A stretch of DNA of 64,000 bases from Sepioteuthis lessoniana (GCA_963585895.1 OY757911.1:89277275-89341274); one strand, 5' to 3'. Positions 12,750 through 25,949 are shown, counted from the first letter of the stretch. A program made the numbers and translations. Notes: a model not told the origin generated them from the sequence alone.

Positions 12750-12905
12750 TATTTGATGGATTGATTTTAATGGCATGTCAACCAATCTGGGGTTATTTTA
12801 TGCCAAGAGGTTAAGAAATCATGTAGATTGTGCATTTACATTTTTTGTGTAGCTGTTTAATAAGTTTTTTTTAAATTTATTTCATTTTAATGATATGTCA
12901 AAATC
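12750..12905 (-). repeat. Repeat Y tail fragment
   Basis: 'ttgattttaatggcatgtca' followed by 'accaatctggggttatttta' and 'tgccaagaggtt' is the Y tail. The core is absent. Confidence 0.7.
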
Positions 12906-12949
12906 CTTTGGGATTGTTTTCTAATAATTACTTTGTAGTGTTGATCATG

Positions 12950-13386
12950 CTTACATTTATAAGTTTTGGTATAATTTCTCTCAAAAAGGACAAAATGCCA
13001 TCCATGTTGACATTTTCAAATACGTCTCTTATTTGTGTAGAAAAAAATCTAACCAGAACCAAAGCTCCACATTCTACAAGAAAATGTTAAATAGTATAGG
13101 GTGCCTGGTATTCTACACGCTGTAGTTGCTTCTCTCGTTTGAGTTCAAAGGAGCGCGCAAGACCTGCATGACCAATGCACAATCAGGGTACAGTGACTTC
13201 TTCCTCTCTGAAAGCTCCAAAAGCTAGTTTCCCCTCTTTGTATTCCTGATAGAACTCATACTATGTTGCTAATGTATATTTGGGTACTTTCTAACAGCAA
13301 CTCTTGGAATGACATGTGGTTTCCTCTTGATTATGGTGATACTAACATCATTTTTCAGAAGATCTATTTCAATTCTTGATACTTCC
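12950..13386 (-). pseudogene. Unidentified degenerate protein-coding-like segment
   Basis: On the minus strand two adjoining frames give protein-like sequence: IEIDLLKNDVSITIIKRKPH, then VIPRVAVRKYPNIH and a stop. After a frameshift come YEFYQEYKEGKLAFGAFREE, EVTVP, a stop, LCIGHAGLARSFELKREKQL, QRVEYQAPYTI and a stop, then TQIRDVFENVNMDGILSFLR. The stretch is richer in G+C than its surroundings, and most stops are single-base events (TGA, TAG). A pyrimidine tract (13387-13400) precedes it on the coding strand. I do not recognise the protein. It may be a broken retrocopy or an old exon. It does not resemble ZIP13. Confidence 0.4.
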
Positions 13387-14394
13387 AAAAAGAAAAAAAA
13401 ATATATATATATATATATATAAGTAAAAAGTAAACAATTTTTAACTAGTTTCTGGTTATGAATTCAAGTGCAATATCCATTTTGTGATAAGTGAATTTTA
13501 TTTTAATCAAATATTGTCTATCCAACCAGTAAAGGTTTATGTGCAACATGCATGAAGTTGCAGCAATAAATCCATAACCTGACAGTTTAGATTTGAAAAT
13601 TTCACTGTGTAATGTTCAATCTATATTCATTAAAAAGATTATGTTTAAAAATATATATCTGATGAGTAAAATATTTTCTATGAGCATTTTGATGTACTTA
13701 TATATAATATAGATGTAATTTATAATTATATATCATGATTTATAATTGTATATAATCTTTTATATGTAATTTGCAGACTTTTATACACATTCATGAAGTT
13801 TTAAACTTTATTTCAATGAAAGTTTTAAATGAATCAGTCTTTCATTGTCAGAAAGAAAATCAAATTTAAATGATAAAATCAAGAAAGTAAGAATTCATTA
13901 CTTAAACAAGAAATAATTAAATATTTTTCATGCTTTTTTCCCAAGAGAAAATTCTTTGAGATTTATAATGAGGAGCCTGGAAGAATTGTTTTGTCTGAGT
14001 TTCAATAAATATGTTTTTAAAGTATGGAGAAGCTTGGAAAGTTAAATAAATACCAATTAGATAAGGATTATTCCATCCGAAGATAATTTTTGATCATCTT
14101 AAATAGCTTCATGAAATGTCTCTAATGTTTTAAACATATTTATAAATATATAACATGATTTTTTAGCAGTAGAATTATGGGTCTATGGAATACTTTGCAA
14201 GATTATATGGTCCTCTAATCTGATGTGGAGACTTTAAAGAAAAATTATAACACTACAAGTGATTAATGGTACCAAAATTGAAATAAACCAGAATTGTATT
14301 TGATGTGTACCTATGTATACATTTTGTGTACTTTTTCATAATAAATTTATTATGGGCACATATAGTTTTACACAGATGCAGACCATATATATAA

Positions 14395-14462
14395 ACACAA
14401 TGTGGCCTTAAATAACCAACAAGGGTTGATATGCCATAAAATCCAGCCAACCAACCAGTAGA
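14395..14462 (+). repeat. Repeat Y tail fragment
   Basis: 'ccttaaataaccaacaaggg', 'ttgatatgccataaaatcc' and 'ccaaccaaccag' form the Y tail with its short terminal CCAA repeat. Confidence 0.7.
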
Positions 14463-14529
14463 TGCAAATGTATGCATGTGCAGGTCTGTGTAAATATATT
14501 ACTCATCGTTATGTAAAACATTTACTTTG

Positions 14530-14550
14530 ATGATGATGATGATGATGATA
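14530..14550. repeat. (GAT)n microsatellite
   Basis: Seven GAT units. Confidence 0.85.
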
Positions 14551-15125
14551 CCTTTTATAAATATATAGTACAAGCAAATATGTCCAGAAACTAAATATTC
14601 ATAAAAATTAAGTAATCAATAAAACAATTTCAATCTATTTTTCAATTTATTAATTCTAAACTGCCTTTTCCTTTCCAATATCAAATTAAGCCCACACATT
14701 TTTTTCCTGACCTTGAAATCAAAAGCTTCATTTGATCTGTGATTTCCAATTGAAATTTACCCAAATTATTTGATCATATTTTTAAAAAAAATCTCTTCTG
14801 TAATTTTACATTCCAAATAGATCAAGTTGTTATTGATCCCTTTAAACTGAACAAGTTAGACTTATTTTCCTTTCCCAAATTCAATTTTAAAGTTCCTTTT
14901 AGAAACCTTTCTTAACTTTGAACTCATAAAACAAAATGTCTTCCAACCCATCTATTCTCTTAGCTTATGTAATATTTGAAATAAAAACTTTCATTAAACC
15001 TAAATAATCCCACTTTAAACATAATAGTTCTTTGAAAATAATTTTGAACTTATATGGACAGAAATTTCTTAATCCAGGCAAATAATTTTTTCAGCACAAC
15101 ATTGTTTTCAAATCATGAAGAATCT

Positions 15126-15129
<4 letters not shown>

Positions 15130-15158
<29 letters not shown>
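15130..15158. repeat. Poly-A tract
   Basis: About 29 A. No retroposon body is recognisable directly upstream. Confidence 0.9.
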
Positions 15159-15160
<2 letters not shown>

Positions 15161-15961
15161 TAAGTCATTTGATTGAGTACCCTGTAGTCATTCTCAAGAA
15201 TTCATTTTTGGCTGATAAGGGATAACAAAGTAACTCTAAAGGAGTCATTTCATCACTGTGATAATGTTTTTGCCCATTCCTACTAAAAGAGAATATATGG
15301 ATTTTGTTAACTGATCCAATAATTGAACTCACTACCATTAAGTAACTGCAACAGATTTAACTAGGGCTTATATCCAACAGGCCACCATCTTGAAGGATAT
15401 CAGATGATGTATTTTTGGAGAGTTTAAAGCCACTGTCAGACAGTACAATTTCATCTATAATTATACATAACAATCAAAATGTGAACAATAGTTTAAATAA
15501 ACTGATATATAATAACAATTCCTTATCTAAAAATCAGTACTCTTAGACATTTATCTCTTGCTTTACCTCTAGGCCAAACATGAAATTGAATAAGATTGAG
15601 AAAACAGAAAGGTTAATTCATGTTGCTTTGAGTTGCAAAATGATAATAGAACTCTCTTTGTGTACAAATGGTCTTTCATAAGAAACAGAAAAGGTCAAAG
15701 TGTAAGTGAATCATTACAAAAGGTAGAAATGAGAACAGACAGGTTTGTATTGTAATGGATGGACACTGTATATTGAATGGAAAATATATCAGACTGGGTT
15801 GAAGAGAAGAAAAAACAGAAAAGTGTTCTTATGGAATAGATAGAATTACAGACAAAAGGAATAAATAAAAATGAATTCAATATCTGCAATAAATAAATAA
15901 TTTTAATATTTTGCACCTATAAAAAGAAAAAAAGAAATGGATAAGCATTTACTGTTTTAAT

Positions 15962-16075
15962 AGTAGTAATTTACTAAGCAAATTTGACATAAGGCCAGAA
16001 ATATGGGGCATCAGATGAGAATTGAACTAGCTAATCTGATAACCAAGCTTGATAACCATAATACCTTTTAAAGTC
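15962..16075 (-). mobile_element. SINE-C copy, reverse
   Basis: 'atttactaagcaaatttgac', 'ataaggccagaaatatgggg', 'gagaattgaactagctaatc' and 'gataaccataatacc' follow the SINE-C order. Confidence 0.55.
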
Positions 16076-16977
16076 CCCTTTGTGATTTACCATATTTTAT
16101 TACTGAAACAATGTATATTTTACAGCTAGATGTCTTTTCTAATAAGTTGATTCTTGAAAATAATACTGTAGATTTACAATGGAGATTTAATTTTCTATTA
16201 CAACTTTTGAAAGTTATACAATCAATATCTCAAGAAAACTAAAGGGTATAATAACCAAAATATTGCAACTATTATAACAACCCAGATGAAAAAACTAATC
16301 CAAATATATCAGTGTATGATAATTTATCATTTCAGAAATTCATACAAAACAAACTGCTAAAATTGTTTGGTTATTTTCCAGAAAAATACAGCTTCTATCA
16401 TCATGTTCACTTCCAATAATTTATAAACAAAAAGGAACTGACAAAAAGAAAAATGAGGAAAGCCTAACTGTTTCTATTTGCTAATGTAGAAAATCTACAT
16501 TTATGACATTTGAGCTAAGAAAAGAATATAATGCAATTCAATTTAAATAGTGTAACAATTTTTCAATTTTAGCTAAGTTAAAAAGATAAAATATCTCAAT
16601 GTCTACAAATAGATTTTTAAGAGGAATACATAGCTGCTAAGTTTTTTACTTTTTTTTGGTAACAGATGGATAGAAAACTGTTTTTATTGTAAAATATATA
16701 GAAATCTTTGGAAATTACAGAATCTCTAGGACATTGACATTGAACCTACACTAGTACTAAAGTGAAATTAACAGTGTTAAATATATGTCAACTTAAGTGA
16801 ATTCATCCATACAAGTTGAGCTCTTCAGTAACTCACAGTAAGTGTAGCTAAGTGTAACAATAGCTATGGAACATATGTAGTTCATTAAAATGATACAACT
16901 TAGTATTTGATAGAATTAAATAAAATATAAAACTACTTGGGGAAACTTTTTAGACAATATTACATTTTTTGAAGGAA

Positions 16978-17245
16978 TTTATTTGATTGATTTTAACATA
17001 TCAACCTGTCTAGAGTTATTTTATGCCTAGAGATTAAGTAACCACATTCATTATATATTTATATTTACATTTTTGTGTAGTTATTTTTTAAGAATTTTTT
17101 TTGGCACACAGTCCTATTAAATACAAATAATTTTGAAACATTTATTTCACCCCTAGATGAGACCCTAACAGGTACTGCCATTGTAGATCAGTAGGCCAGC
17201 AAATCTCACCATCAGATGCAATTTAGTATAATACACAGGACACTT
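16978..17245 (-). repeat. Repeat Y copy, truncated core
   Basis: Tail 'ttttaacatatcaacctgtc', 'ttatttcacccctagatgag' and 'accctaacaggtactgccat'. It ends soon after 'caccatcagatgcaatttag'. Confidence 0.75.
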
Positions 17246-18064
17246 CATTTTTTTTTTTTTAAATAATTTTTTGAGTGGTAGAATTTTTTTAATCGTGTCC
17301 AAGATTAAATTGTAACCCACTGAAAGATTCGAAGTTTAACAAATAAAATGTATGAAGAATATGTAAAATTCTTTTATGCAAACATATATTCAAGAAAAGG
17401 TGAAAAAAAGTAAAGGTAAAATTGTCTTGAATAAAAATCAAAAATTATGATTATCTTTCTACTGTTTAGAAAATAAATCCATTTTTTAAATAAAATATAC
17501 ATGTAGGAAATGTGTCAAGTCCTGTCACTTCCAGTGAGTGGCAAATGAAGGAAAGAAAGAAGGAAAGAATAAGAGATGGAAATCAGTGTAGATGAAAGCA
17601 GAATGCACGTGTGGGCCCCAATGCCTGCATTGAAGGCTTTGCACAAACGTGAAAAACATGTACAGAGTTGGGGGGTAAGGGTAAAAAAAAATCTGATGAC
17701 AAACACAGACACATTGACCATATAGAATAAATGGAGACAATGTGTCTTTGAAGAGGAAAGACATTTTTACCTAGATGTCATCATTTATGGTAAAATGTTC
17801 CTCCCACTATTTAGGGAGCATTTAAAAAGGCCATATGTTGCTAACATTGGCATTGATACCAACAAAATGGATAAAAGTAAGGTGAGTTCATAATACTATA
17901 ATGCATACTTTCTACCACTGCTACCCCAGTATATACATTCATAGATACATGCATGAATATATGTGAATATACACACACACACATACTCAATCTTTTATAC
18001 ATATTCTATTTATCAAGTTGCATTTTATGTTTAACTATGGAATATATACATATGTCAAGAAACC

Positions 18065-18113
<49 letters not shown>

Positions 18114-20251
18114 AAGCTCATACCTCTTTCTTTATCCATCTATCTCACACATACACATGAAAATGTATGAGTGACCTGTCATGTGAGATGATATATTCAT
18201 ATATATTTTGATGGTTTTCATAGTCAGTATAACAGATAAGACTTTTTTTAAAAATTAAATTGAATTCATTTCTAAATTTTAATTGAAAAAAAAAATTAAA
18301 TTCATAAAAATCTTTGAAAATTAAAACAAATTTAGGATGCTGAGTTTCAAGGCAGGTAGGTAAGCCCCTGCCATTTGGATGAATGATATGATAATCTTCT
18401 TACCCACCATTCCCCTTACATGTAGCCTTGTATTAGGCTATTAGTCAATATCCGGAGCAGATACACATACACAAAAATTACAATGATGTTCTTATAGTTA
18501 TTCTAGATTTATACACAGCCATGTTCACACCTTTTCTGTTTATGTTTCATATTAACAAATCTGTCTTTGCAACCAGTAGCAGTCACAGAAATATACAAAT
18601 ATATACTTACATATAGCAACTAACACCAATTCAACTGAATTAATGTCATATTCTAATTATTATCATTAAGACAATTGAGATGAAACAATATCATTGCAGC
18701 CTATTTCAATATTATTCCACAAACACAAAGACATAAATACAATTAGCCTGCACATTATTATTATTATTATTATAATCATTCACTTTTTCATTTATTGGTA
18801 AGCATAAATAGAGTAACAACAGTTTGAATAGAAGCACATATTCCAAATAAGTATGTACATGCATTGAACAACAAGGCTTTAAGGTAATAACTGACAAGCC
18901 AGTTGATACTACGGAGACATTGGATAAGTGAGAGCAGTTTCCATGGCAAGTTGAATGTTGGAGTATTGACCAGATGTTCAGCCTTTTTGTAATGAGGGTG
19001 ATGTGTTGAGCACTGAGGTTGGGAGTCCCAGACGACAGCAGAAACGGCAGCTAGCAAAACGTGGGAACACACACATAAACATTGCAAATATAGGGTGACA
19101 TGTGTCAGTATTAGCCAGGGAATAGAGAGAGAGAGAGAGAGAAACAAAGATTATTAAATAAGGAATTAAAACGATTGAAATAGCTCACATAATTCATTTT
19201 TTACTTGATTATTGCTCAAAGGAAAAATCTATTTCCAATATATTTGACAAGAGAATCAATTTGAACCTATGACTGAAGGAATTTGTTTTTAAAATTAGTT
19301 TTATACTTTTCACATTAACTTTACAGTATTATGGAATTTATTAACATAGTTATTGACTAGTAGAATTTCCAAAAAGTTAATTTTCCCTAATTATAATGTA
19401 ACAGAGTAATTATTCAATTATGAAAACAAAAAAAACATAACTGATATAGTAAATATATATAAAACTAATTATTACTTATGGTAAAATATTTATTCTTATT
19501 GACTTTTAAACTATGAAAAATATTTTCAAACCACCAAAGAAAATAATTATTTTCAATGTTAACTAAAAAAACAAAAGTTGATTAATTTTTAAACAGCAAA
19601 ATAATGCATATTTAGAATCTGGTATCAGTGATACAAATGGTAAAATTCATGAAAATTGTAAACATACCTGCCAAGTCATTTTTATTTAAATTTTATCTTC
19701 AAACTTATGAAAACTTTTTGTTGAAAAAAAAAAACAAACCCAAAACAACAATATTCATTCATTATGGACGGATTTTAAAGCATTTAAATTAAGGTAAAAA
19801 AATGTTTTATATATTTTAACTTCTTATCTATTGATCACACTATACTCATTTTCATGCATTCGTGTCTTCCATAAGTTAACATTGTATCATTCATAATTTG
19901 AATATGCATAATGTTCATGTTTTAAATGTTCTGGTGTTTGGTTTTCAACCTTCATGCTTTGTTATGGTAGGATGCATTTGACAACTGCACAGCTGGTAAA
20001 TAAAGGGTTAAGCACAAGAAAAACAAATTATATTGACTTTTGCATCATATAGATATATATATATATATTTGTTTAATAATTTCAGGTTGACCCAAAAATT
20101 TATCTGTTTTTGCCATCTAATAGTCATATTATTTAGTATTGTAGGTTTGGATAACTATTTATTCTTATTCTAAAAAAAGATTCTCTATATGAAAATCTTT
20201 AATTCTCTGGAAGTTTGCAAAAAGCAGATAGAGCAATTTTAAAAATAAATA
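17246..20251. other. A+T-rich stretch with microsatellites
   Basis: (TA)n at 18.07 kb, (TTA)n near 18755-18771 and (GA)n near 19127-19141. No gene or known repeat family seen. Confidence 0.5.
18068..18110. repeat. (TA)n microsatellite
   Basis: About 21 TA units. Confidence 0.9.
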
Positions 20252-20650
20252 TTGATTAATTTTAATGGCACATCAACCTGTCTAAGGTTATTTTATCCCA
20301 AGAAGTTTGGGAATCACATTTCATGTATGTTCATAGTTACATTTTTTGTGGAGTTATTTATATTACTTTTTTTTTTGCATACAATCCTAAGGAATATGAA
20401 TAATTTCTAAACAAGTCTTTTTGACCCATAGATGGGACCATAACAGGTATTACCACTCCAGGTTAAAGTGGGATCTGGGAGCAATGGCAACAAAGGGGTG
20501 ATTCCACACTCCCAAGGGCTCCATAATGGAGCCTCACCAATAGATGTAGTTGAGTATTGTAATCAGGACACTACCTTTTTTGTGGGAGTCTTACATACAT
20601 CCCCACTCTGCAGGGAATAGAGTCATTGTATTCTAAACCCTGCTGACAAG
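20252..20650 (-). repeat. Repeat Y copy, nearly complete
   Basis: It runs from the tail ('aatggcacatcaacctgtct') through 'gacccatagatgggaccata', 'ggagcaatggcaacaaaggg' and 'ggagcctcaccaatagatgt' to 'ctgcagggaatagagtcatt', the outer head. Confidence 0.82.
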
Positions 20651-21081
20651 AAGGTGTGGACTTTGGGTAACCGCTTTCTAAATCTTGTTTTGATCAATTA
20701 TTACACTTTGTGTTTACACAAAATCCAAAGCAAAGTGTCATATCATTATTTCAATTCACCCCTAACCATGTCGCTTGTCTTCATACTTGATAGAAACTCC
20801 TTTCTTAAATGTAAACCCACTTCAAAAGAAGCTTTCACTAGGTAAAAAGAAAAAGAAAAAAAAAGAAAGCCTGACAATCAACAAAATTTTTTGTATTTAT
20901 GTAACAGTTGTTCATTAGGATTACCACTAATGATCTGTTAACAATATTGCCTGTTATTATGAGTCTGTCTATTAAAAGCTTTACAGAAAAAAAAAAGAAT
21001 TTAAAAACTTTCTATTGCCAATAAAAGAACAGAAATAGGCATAATTCAATTAAATCTATTGATATTAGACAAAGTAATTGT

Positions 21082-21305
21082 ATGTTTTTTGATTTGTTTT
21101 TTTATATCAACCTTTGTGGGTTATCTAATGCCAAAGCCATCCTTATAGAAGGACAGTAGTAGTATTATTTAACCCATAGCTGGGGAGATAAAGGGGTTTA
21201 TATCTTTCTCAATGGTATTAATTTGAAAGTAAACAAAATAGCTAATTATGATGTTGCAGTCCAGAACATTAGACACTATGCCCCAATTGTACATATTACA
21301 ACAAA
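21082..21305 (-). repeat. Repeat M copy (SINE-B-type core with Y-type tail)
   Basis: Y-like tail 'tatcaacctttgtgggttat', then 'gccatccttatagaaggaca' and the core 'aacccatagctggggagata'. The end is head-like, 'gttgcagtccagaacattag'. Confidence 0.7.
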
Positions 21306-21474
21306 ACAGAAAATGATGTCCAGAATAAAAATATCAAATAAATGATAGAAAATAGTTCTAATGCCAGCAAGCTGTCTGATGATTGTGTTTGAGCCACACT
21401 AGAAACTATCAGTTACAGAAACCAAAAGGATATTGAGGTAAAAAATGTAAGGGTGTGTAAGTGTGCCTAACTGT

Positions 21475-22012
21475 GACCCAGCAAAAATAGCATATAATGG
21501 TGAGATCTTTATTTGAGCAATATATTTAAAATATTCTTAGAGAATAAAGTAAGTAAAGTAAAGTTGGTGACCAGAAGGCTCCCTTTTCAATAGCTACTAC
21601 ACTGAGGTGTAGAGGAGGGCACTACTCCTTTCCCCGGATTGCTCCACTTTACCCTCGATATGTACCTAATAATGCTGAGTGTTAAGCAAGGAGGTATCAA
21701 GTACCATTTTTAAAGTCTTTGGTATGACTCGACTTGGGGCTGACTACAGGTCTCCCGAACCATTGGTGAACACTCTACTCATTAGGCCAATAAGCCGGTT
21801 TTAAGAGGATAAAGTACTTGAAAGAAAATTTTGTGGTGTATGAATTCACACTAAATGTTATTTTTTAAAGTTTTTTTTTAAAAATCACCCAATTCTTTTT
21901 ATATAACTAATATAAAGTACTAATTAAAATCCTTCACTTATTCCTAAATAGAAGCATCAATATCATCATGGATCATTATTACAATGGGAACCCAATAAGT
22001 TTCATAGGCTGT
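21475..22012 (+). repeat. Repeat D copy split by SINE-A
   Basis: The left part is 21475-21551 and the right part is 21804-22012 ('aatagaagcatcaatatcat'). The SINE-A target duplication lies at the split. Confidence 0.75.
21552..21803 (-). mobile_element. SINE-A copy 2, nested in repeat D
   Basis: A full-length copy in reverse, from the 3' end 'gttggtgacc' to the head '...ccaataagccggtt'. It is flanked by a 13 bp target duplication, agagaataaagta (21539-21551) and agaggataaagta (21804-21816), with 12 of 13 matching. It splits a repeat D element, so it inserted after that one. The B-box region reads 'ggggctgactac', so the internal promoter is damaged. Confidence 0.85.
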
Positions 22013-22227
22013 CTAGTATGTAAATAACAATTCATTATTATCATTTCTTACTCAGAGAACAAAATAGATCACTCTAGGATGCGTGTTGAGTTAACTTGCA
22101 AGACCAACTCTTTCATGGAACCAGTCAAAAGAGTGAAGGTAGGGAATATTACTGAGGATTCACGCTTGTCTTTTGTATAGATTAAAGCAATTTATGGTTT
22201 CATAGATGGTGTTTCTTCTATTTCCCA

Positions 22228-22395
22228 GATTAATAGATTTTAAAATCCTATCAACCTGTCTAGTGTTATTTAATACCTAGTAGTTAGGGAATCACATTCT
22301 TTGTACATTCGTATCTACATTTTTTGTATAGTCCTATTGAATAGATTTATTTCACTTATAGATGGAACCCTAACAGATACATCACACGACCCTGA
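22228..22395 (-). repeat. Repeat Y copy, truncated
   Basis: The tail and the start of the core ('atggaaccctaacagataca') are present. It ends abruptly at about 22395, next to another Y copy. Confidence 0.65.
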
Positions 22396-22409
22396 ACTCT
22401 AGAACTAGT

Positions 22410-22800
22410 TGATTGGTTGGGTTTTATGGCATATCAACCCTTGTTATTTAATGCAAAATCCTGTTCATACATATATATTAGATATATACAGTGAATAATT
22501 TCTATGTGACATTTTAAACAAGTCAGCGCTAATTTTTTGCTCATATTTAAATGGTTTCAAGTATTGCTATGTAATACTAACTATTTGATTTAATGTCAGT
22601 CATTTATTTGCACAATCAATAATTAAACAGTTCTCTTTGACCCATAGATGGAACTCTAACAGGTTCTACCGCTCCAGTCAGAGTGGACCTGGGAATAATG
22701 GCAATGAAAGGGAACTCCACATGTCCCAAAGCTCCAGAACTGAAACCTCACCAGCAATTTCAGATTAGTTTCATACTATGAACACCATTTCCCAGGTTAT
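22410..22800 (-). repeat. Repeat Y copy adjacent to another
   Basis: 'gttgggttttatggcatatc' starts the tail. Internal tandem units ('tggtttcaagtattgctatg') precede 'gacccatagatggaactcta' and 'gcaatgaaagggaactccac'. The same orientation as its neighbour suggests sequential or tandem insertion. Confidence 0.75.
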
Positions 22801-24556
22801 TTGGTTCAATCCTGTATTTCAACATATTAAACTAATCCTTGTACTGGCATTTTGGGCTGCCTCTGGCATTTGGATTAACATCACTGATGGGATGTTGCAA
22901 GGAGAGTGATCCTAATTAAAGACCTGGTTTATTTAGAGAGGTTCACAATTAAATATTTAGTCAATTGCTTTTTCTTGTGAACATTTCAACTTCAAAAGAG
23001 TAGCAGTTAGAACTTTTTTTTTAATCTAGCATAAAAGTTGCTATGGTATGACACTTTTCTATGGATATTGTATGAATGTTAAACAATAAATAACCAAGAC
23101 ATTAATCCTTTTGCAGGCAGAGTAACATTTTTGTCATTTTATGCTCAAAGGCATTTTCCTATTGGCTGCCCATTATCCAATTTAATGTAATATAAAGAAA
23201 TATCGCTAGGAGGCACCACTGTATGCATTGCTGTAAGATAATTCTTATTTATTTATTCAGATAAGGAGAGTGAAGATGAAGTTCAAAATTTATTCCACTA
23301 CTTAGCCACAAAAATGTAGGACTAGCCTAGGATGCAGTAGAAAGCAGTTTCCTTTTTGTGGTAAAAAATGTGCTGTCCAAGAGAAAATTATAGTCAAATC
23401 CACTAAACTTTTAGTTGAATTAAGAATAGGAATTTTGTTGTCTAACAGTCATGTCACTCACTTATGAACCTTCTCAGTACTTAGATGACCACTTAGGAAC
23501 AGCAGTAAATTTGATTGGAAAAGAATGGGCTACTATTTACTATTATGAGATTTAATAATTTCTTAAACTTTCTTTCATATTAACTATTCTTTTATATTTC
23601 ATGTCTGTCAAGTGTATATTTACCTAACTTGCTTTGAAAGTGTTTGGCTAACAGATAATATAAATTTACCAGAGTTAGTTAATACTAGTTTTTACTAAAG
23701 TCCCATTATCAGTCTTTGTGACGCATTCACTTTGAGAAATAGTCTTGAAAATAAATACAGTTTAAAAACACTGTTTTGTGAAATTTTCTCAAAAAAAAAT
23801 TGTCTTAAGAATAAATACTGTTTAAAAACAGTATTTATTTTCAAGTTTGTGAGTTGAGGTTAGAATTGGCCTTGTTTTATTATTGTACCAGGATCACAAA
23901 AGGAACTGTATTTCTTTATTTGTAGGTTACTTTTATCAATTATCTGTCAGGTTTTTTTTTTTTTTATCTATAATTGTACAGGGTTAGGATTAAACTTATT
24001 TAAGGTTGGGAGAAACAGAGTATGTTTGCTTTGTATCCACTTAGTAATTAAACTTTCTTTCATATTTAATATCTACCAAATTTTAAGCTGCCTTGATTTA
24101 TTGAATTCACAATACGAATGGCTGAAAGATGATGAAAAAGTACCAAAAACTCAACCAAAGGGTTAGAACAGACTAAGCTTTCCTTTCATTAGGCTTTGCA
24201 CCATAATATCTTGTAAGAGTCTTTGTAATTGTGCAGTATTAGAGCTGCTCACCTTATATTCCTCTAGTAATAAAATTTCCTTTTAGATTCATTGTATTTT
24301 CTAACCATTTATAACTTGCTTTGAAAGTGGGAATATTAATAGCCTCACAAACTGGAGACAGACTGACAGTGATCTGGAACTCCTGAACAACCCATATAGA
24401 TATATTAAATTCTAATCAGCCATTTCTCCATGTCTAAAAAGATATGTATATATGTAACACAAAAGGAAGAAAACTCAGTGAACAGTTACCATGTCATTAT
24501 AAATCTATTTCAACCAGTTATTTCCTGCCTCATCAGATAACATACACATTCTCTTG
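22801..24556. other. Mostly unassigned unique-looking sequence
   Basis: Contains the palindrome at 23810 and a poly-T near 23951. No coding signal recognised. Confidence 0.5.
23810..23839. repeat. Near-perfect palindrome
   Basis: Arms aataaatactgttt and aaacagtatttatt are separated by two bases. A diverged direct copy of the left half lies 70 bp upstream (23741-23773). Confidence 0.75.
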
Positions 24557-24968
24557 TGGAGAAACCAAGAAATATTCTTATATATTAAAAAAAAAAAGAA
24601 AAAGAAAAAATAGAGGAAAAGATACACATACAATTGTTGGCCTATTAGCCACAGATGTTAACAGATGTGGCTTAAAAAGAGGACCAGAGACCACCTTAAG
24701 CTGAGTCACTGTTCATATGGGCTAGGTAGCTAGTGATCTCTTCAGGTGGCATGTGAAAAATAGATAATAAAATAATAAAATGAATCAATTTAGGAGGCTA
24801 ATTGAAAAATGATACCAAAATTAAAACTAAAACATATGGTGACTTAGCTTAAGGCAGTCTCTGCTCCTCTCTTTAAGCCACACCTGTTAACATCTGCGAG
24901 CTGTGGGTCTATTGTAGGTCTATATTTTCTTTTTTTTTTTAATATAAGGATATTCCTTGGTTTCTCCA
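24557..24968. repeat. Long inverted repeat (foldback), arms ~135-160 bp
   Basis: The left arm is about 24557-24719 and the right arm about 24833-24968, with a ~113 bp loop. Pairing landmarks are 'tggagaaaccaagaaatatt' against 'aatattcc ttggtttctcca' read in reverse, 'cagatgttaacagatgtggc' against 'gccacacctgttaacatctg', and 'ccaccttaagctgagtcac' against 'gtgacttagcttaaggcag'. Identity is imperfect, with indels in the A-rich part. No protein is evident. Confidence 0.85.
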
Positions 24969-25289
24969 TTAAAAAAAAACAAAACAATAAAAACATGTTG
25001 CCTTACAAACATATTTGCTCTGTATGAACATTTTTTTAAATATATATCCTTATAGATCTATATACTAAAGCACTCCTGTGGAATCATATGAAGTTTTTCA
25101 TATGTTCTATATATGAATATTCCAAACTCCTTTCCCCCCAGAGGGGGGTTGAGCACTCTGATGAAGGAATTAACAACTGTCACCTGCATAATGCAAAGCT
25201 CTTCTAATGAACTGAGCACTCAGTAGCATAAAATGTAAACAAACAAAAGCTAATACATAATGCGCTATAATTCCTGAGCTGACATAAGT

Positions 25290-25378
25290 TGGCTCTTGGC
25301 TGAGCAGTAAGATACTAAGTCTAATGTTAGGTCAGGCAGGTTCTGATCCCAGCTCGAAGCGTCTTGTGTGTCTAGCCA
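25290..25378 (+). mobile_element. tRNA-like SINE head of another family
   Basis: 'ttggctgagcagtaagatac' fits an A box and 'ggttctgatcccagctcg' a B box (GGTTCNANNCC type). No body or pairing consistent with a working tRNA was seen; a (TA)n tract follows. Confidence 0.45.
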
Positions 25379-25949
25379 CACTAACGACATATATATATAT
25401 ATATGAAAAAAGAAATCTATTCAGTTGTTCATTTTTTTTCTTTAGTGCTAGTTATATACTAATAGGGCAGAAAGGATTTTTAGTTTTAAAACATGTAAAC
25501 TATAACACATTAATTCATTAGAAGCCAGTTCAAAGATAATATTTGTAACTCTGGGCCAATTGGTGCTTTGGGCCCTCAAGCACTATTCAATTGCTTGACT
25601 ACTCAATCCATACCTGGTTTCAGATAACAAATTACCAAATGTCTCATTGTAGAAGGCATGTACAACTAGAAAGTATTGTTGGTTGGTTGATTTTAAGGTA
25701 TGTCAACCTTTTTGTTAGGTTATTTACTGCTGAAGTCAGTTTTTTTTTTTGCAAGCAACTACATGGTTTCAAATATCTAATCATAACCATTTGTAAACAA
25801 CTATAGCTTCAAATAAGTATTTTTAATACAAATAATTTGCATATTGTTATATGGTTTTAAGTATTTCAATCTAATACTAATAATTTGTTCATGACTATAT
25901 GGCTTCAAATATTTCAAGCAATTATATGATTTCAGGTTGTTATTCACTA

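Larger units (their letters stand above)
13422..16977. other. A+T-rich stretch, mostly unassigned
   Basis: Apart from a Y-tail piece, a SINE-C, a GAT run and a poly-A tract, I recognise nothing here. Confidence 0.5.

Noticed and set aside
25290-25378. Possible functional tRNA gene
   Set aside because: It has A- and B-box-like sequences, but I could not see a consistent cloverleaf with an acceptor stem, and the context is repeat-rich.
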